The notes under the pieces were generated by a model, which saw only the letters and a list, made by a program, of their open reading frames with translations, ran no database searches and was not told the DNA's origin. A stretch of 6,993 nucleotides of DNA from JAIEPT01 sp038217425 (GTDB lineage Bacteria; Planctomycetota; Planctomycetia; Gemmatales; Gemmataceae), in contig JBBQPM010000277.1 of the NCBI GenBank assembly GCA_038217425.1, forward strand, positions 1-6,993. The letters run 5' to 3'. The position numbers were made by a program, and so were the translations under genes. Below, in pieces: positions 6,817-6,993 of the stretch. The stretch's first letter is position 1. Every line of letters begins with the position of its first letter.

Positions 6817-6821
6817 TCTCC
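6817..6821 (-). promoter_or_regulatory. Ribosome binding site of the cytochrome gene
   Basis: GGAGA on the minus strand, 6 nt before the ATG at 6810. It supports this start over an in-frame ATG at 6918, which would put repeat-encoded residues ahead of the signal peptide. Confidence 0.65.
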
Positions 6822-6873
6822 GAGGGATGCTCTCATTGTGCGAAGGGAGGGTGCGAAAGGCGAGCGCGCAAAT

Positions 6874-6931
6874 CCGAGCCGGAAGCGTGAGCGACGACCC
6901 GGTAGGAACGTCGCTCACGCTTACGGCTCGG
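6874..6931. repeat. 23-bp-arm hairpin repeat, copy B of the family at 346-404
   Basis: The arms 6874-6896 and 6909-6931 are inverted copies with one mismatch (6882/6923) around a 12-nt loop (6897-6908). The arm is the same as in copy A (CCGAGCCGGAAGCGT start), apart from G-C at 6889/6916 where copy A has T-A (361/389), a change that keeps pairing. The loop sequence differs between copies. It lies 63 nt upstream of the cytochrome start codon and 8 nt past a possible stop codon of an upstream minus-strand gene at 6940. Confidence 0.88.
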
Positions 6932-6939
6932 AAAAACCG

Positions 6940-6993
6940 TTAGCGCCGGTTGGCGGACGCCTGGGAGGTCTTGGCGGTTTCGGAACGGAGTTC
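6940..6993 (-). CDS. Possible C-terminus of an upstream gene, cut by the window edge
   Basis: Reading the minus strand from the right edge gives 17 codons (ELRSETAKTSQASANRR) and then TAA at 6940-6942. The product cannot be recognised from so few residues. Support is only contextual: the stop lies 8 nt before a hairpin repeat, like the other genes here whose stops are 6-12 nt before one. The other minus-strand frames are also open across this stretch, so the frame, or even the presence of a gene, is unsure. Confidence 0.25.
   Translation of the reverse strand, partial: ELRSETAKTSQASANRR

Noticed and set aside
6811..6918. N-terminal extension of the cytochrome gene to the ATG at 6918
   Set aside because: The added 36 residues come partly from the hairpin repeat and would precede a well-formed signal peptide that has its own Shine-Dalgarno sequence.

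Overview
The window looks like a piece of a high-GC planctomycete chromosome, probably from a Gemmata-like lineage. The placement rests mainly on the gene at 3841-6810. Its protein joins the Pirellula/Verrucomicrobium-type propeller domain to HEAT-like repeats and a Pirellula/Verrucomicrobium-type CxxCH haem domain, an architecture typical of the PVC group. The lineage below phylum level is inference. All three complete genes, and a probable fourth cut by the right edge, lie on the minus strand, so transcription runs from right to left.

Layout in transcription order: (1) 6940-6993, possible last codons of an upstream gene, followed by a hairpin repeat at 6874-6931. (2) 3841-6810, a secreted 989-residue c-type cytochrome/propeller protein, followed by a 35-bp-arm inverted repeat at 3741-3834. 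(3) 1769-3709, a secreted 646-residue protein with a six-bladed NHL propeller fused to an alpha/beta-hydrolase esterase, followed by a roughly 190-bp nested inverted repeat at 1546-1737. (4) 417-1481, a cytoplasmic agmatine deiminase (aguA) with all catalytic motifs, followed by a hairpin repeat at 346-404 and then a larger palindromic element at 51-246. No gene is convincing in 1-416.

The two secreted proteins may work outside the cytoplasmic membrane on extracellular carbohydrates or esters, with the cytochrome passing electrons on. That is inference from domain types and adjacency, and no glycoside hydrolase or transporter is present to fix a substrate. The agmatine deiminase belongs to polyamine metabolism (agmatine to N-carbamoylputrescine). 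It is separated from its neighbours by repeats, and its usual partner aguB is not in the window.

The most unusual content is not coding. Five long palindromic elements of four sequence families fill the gaps between genes, and each complete minus-strand gene is followed by one. Two copies of one family show a compensatory base-pair change. No complete novel defence, mobile or biosynthetic system is visible.
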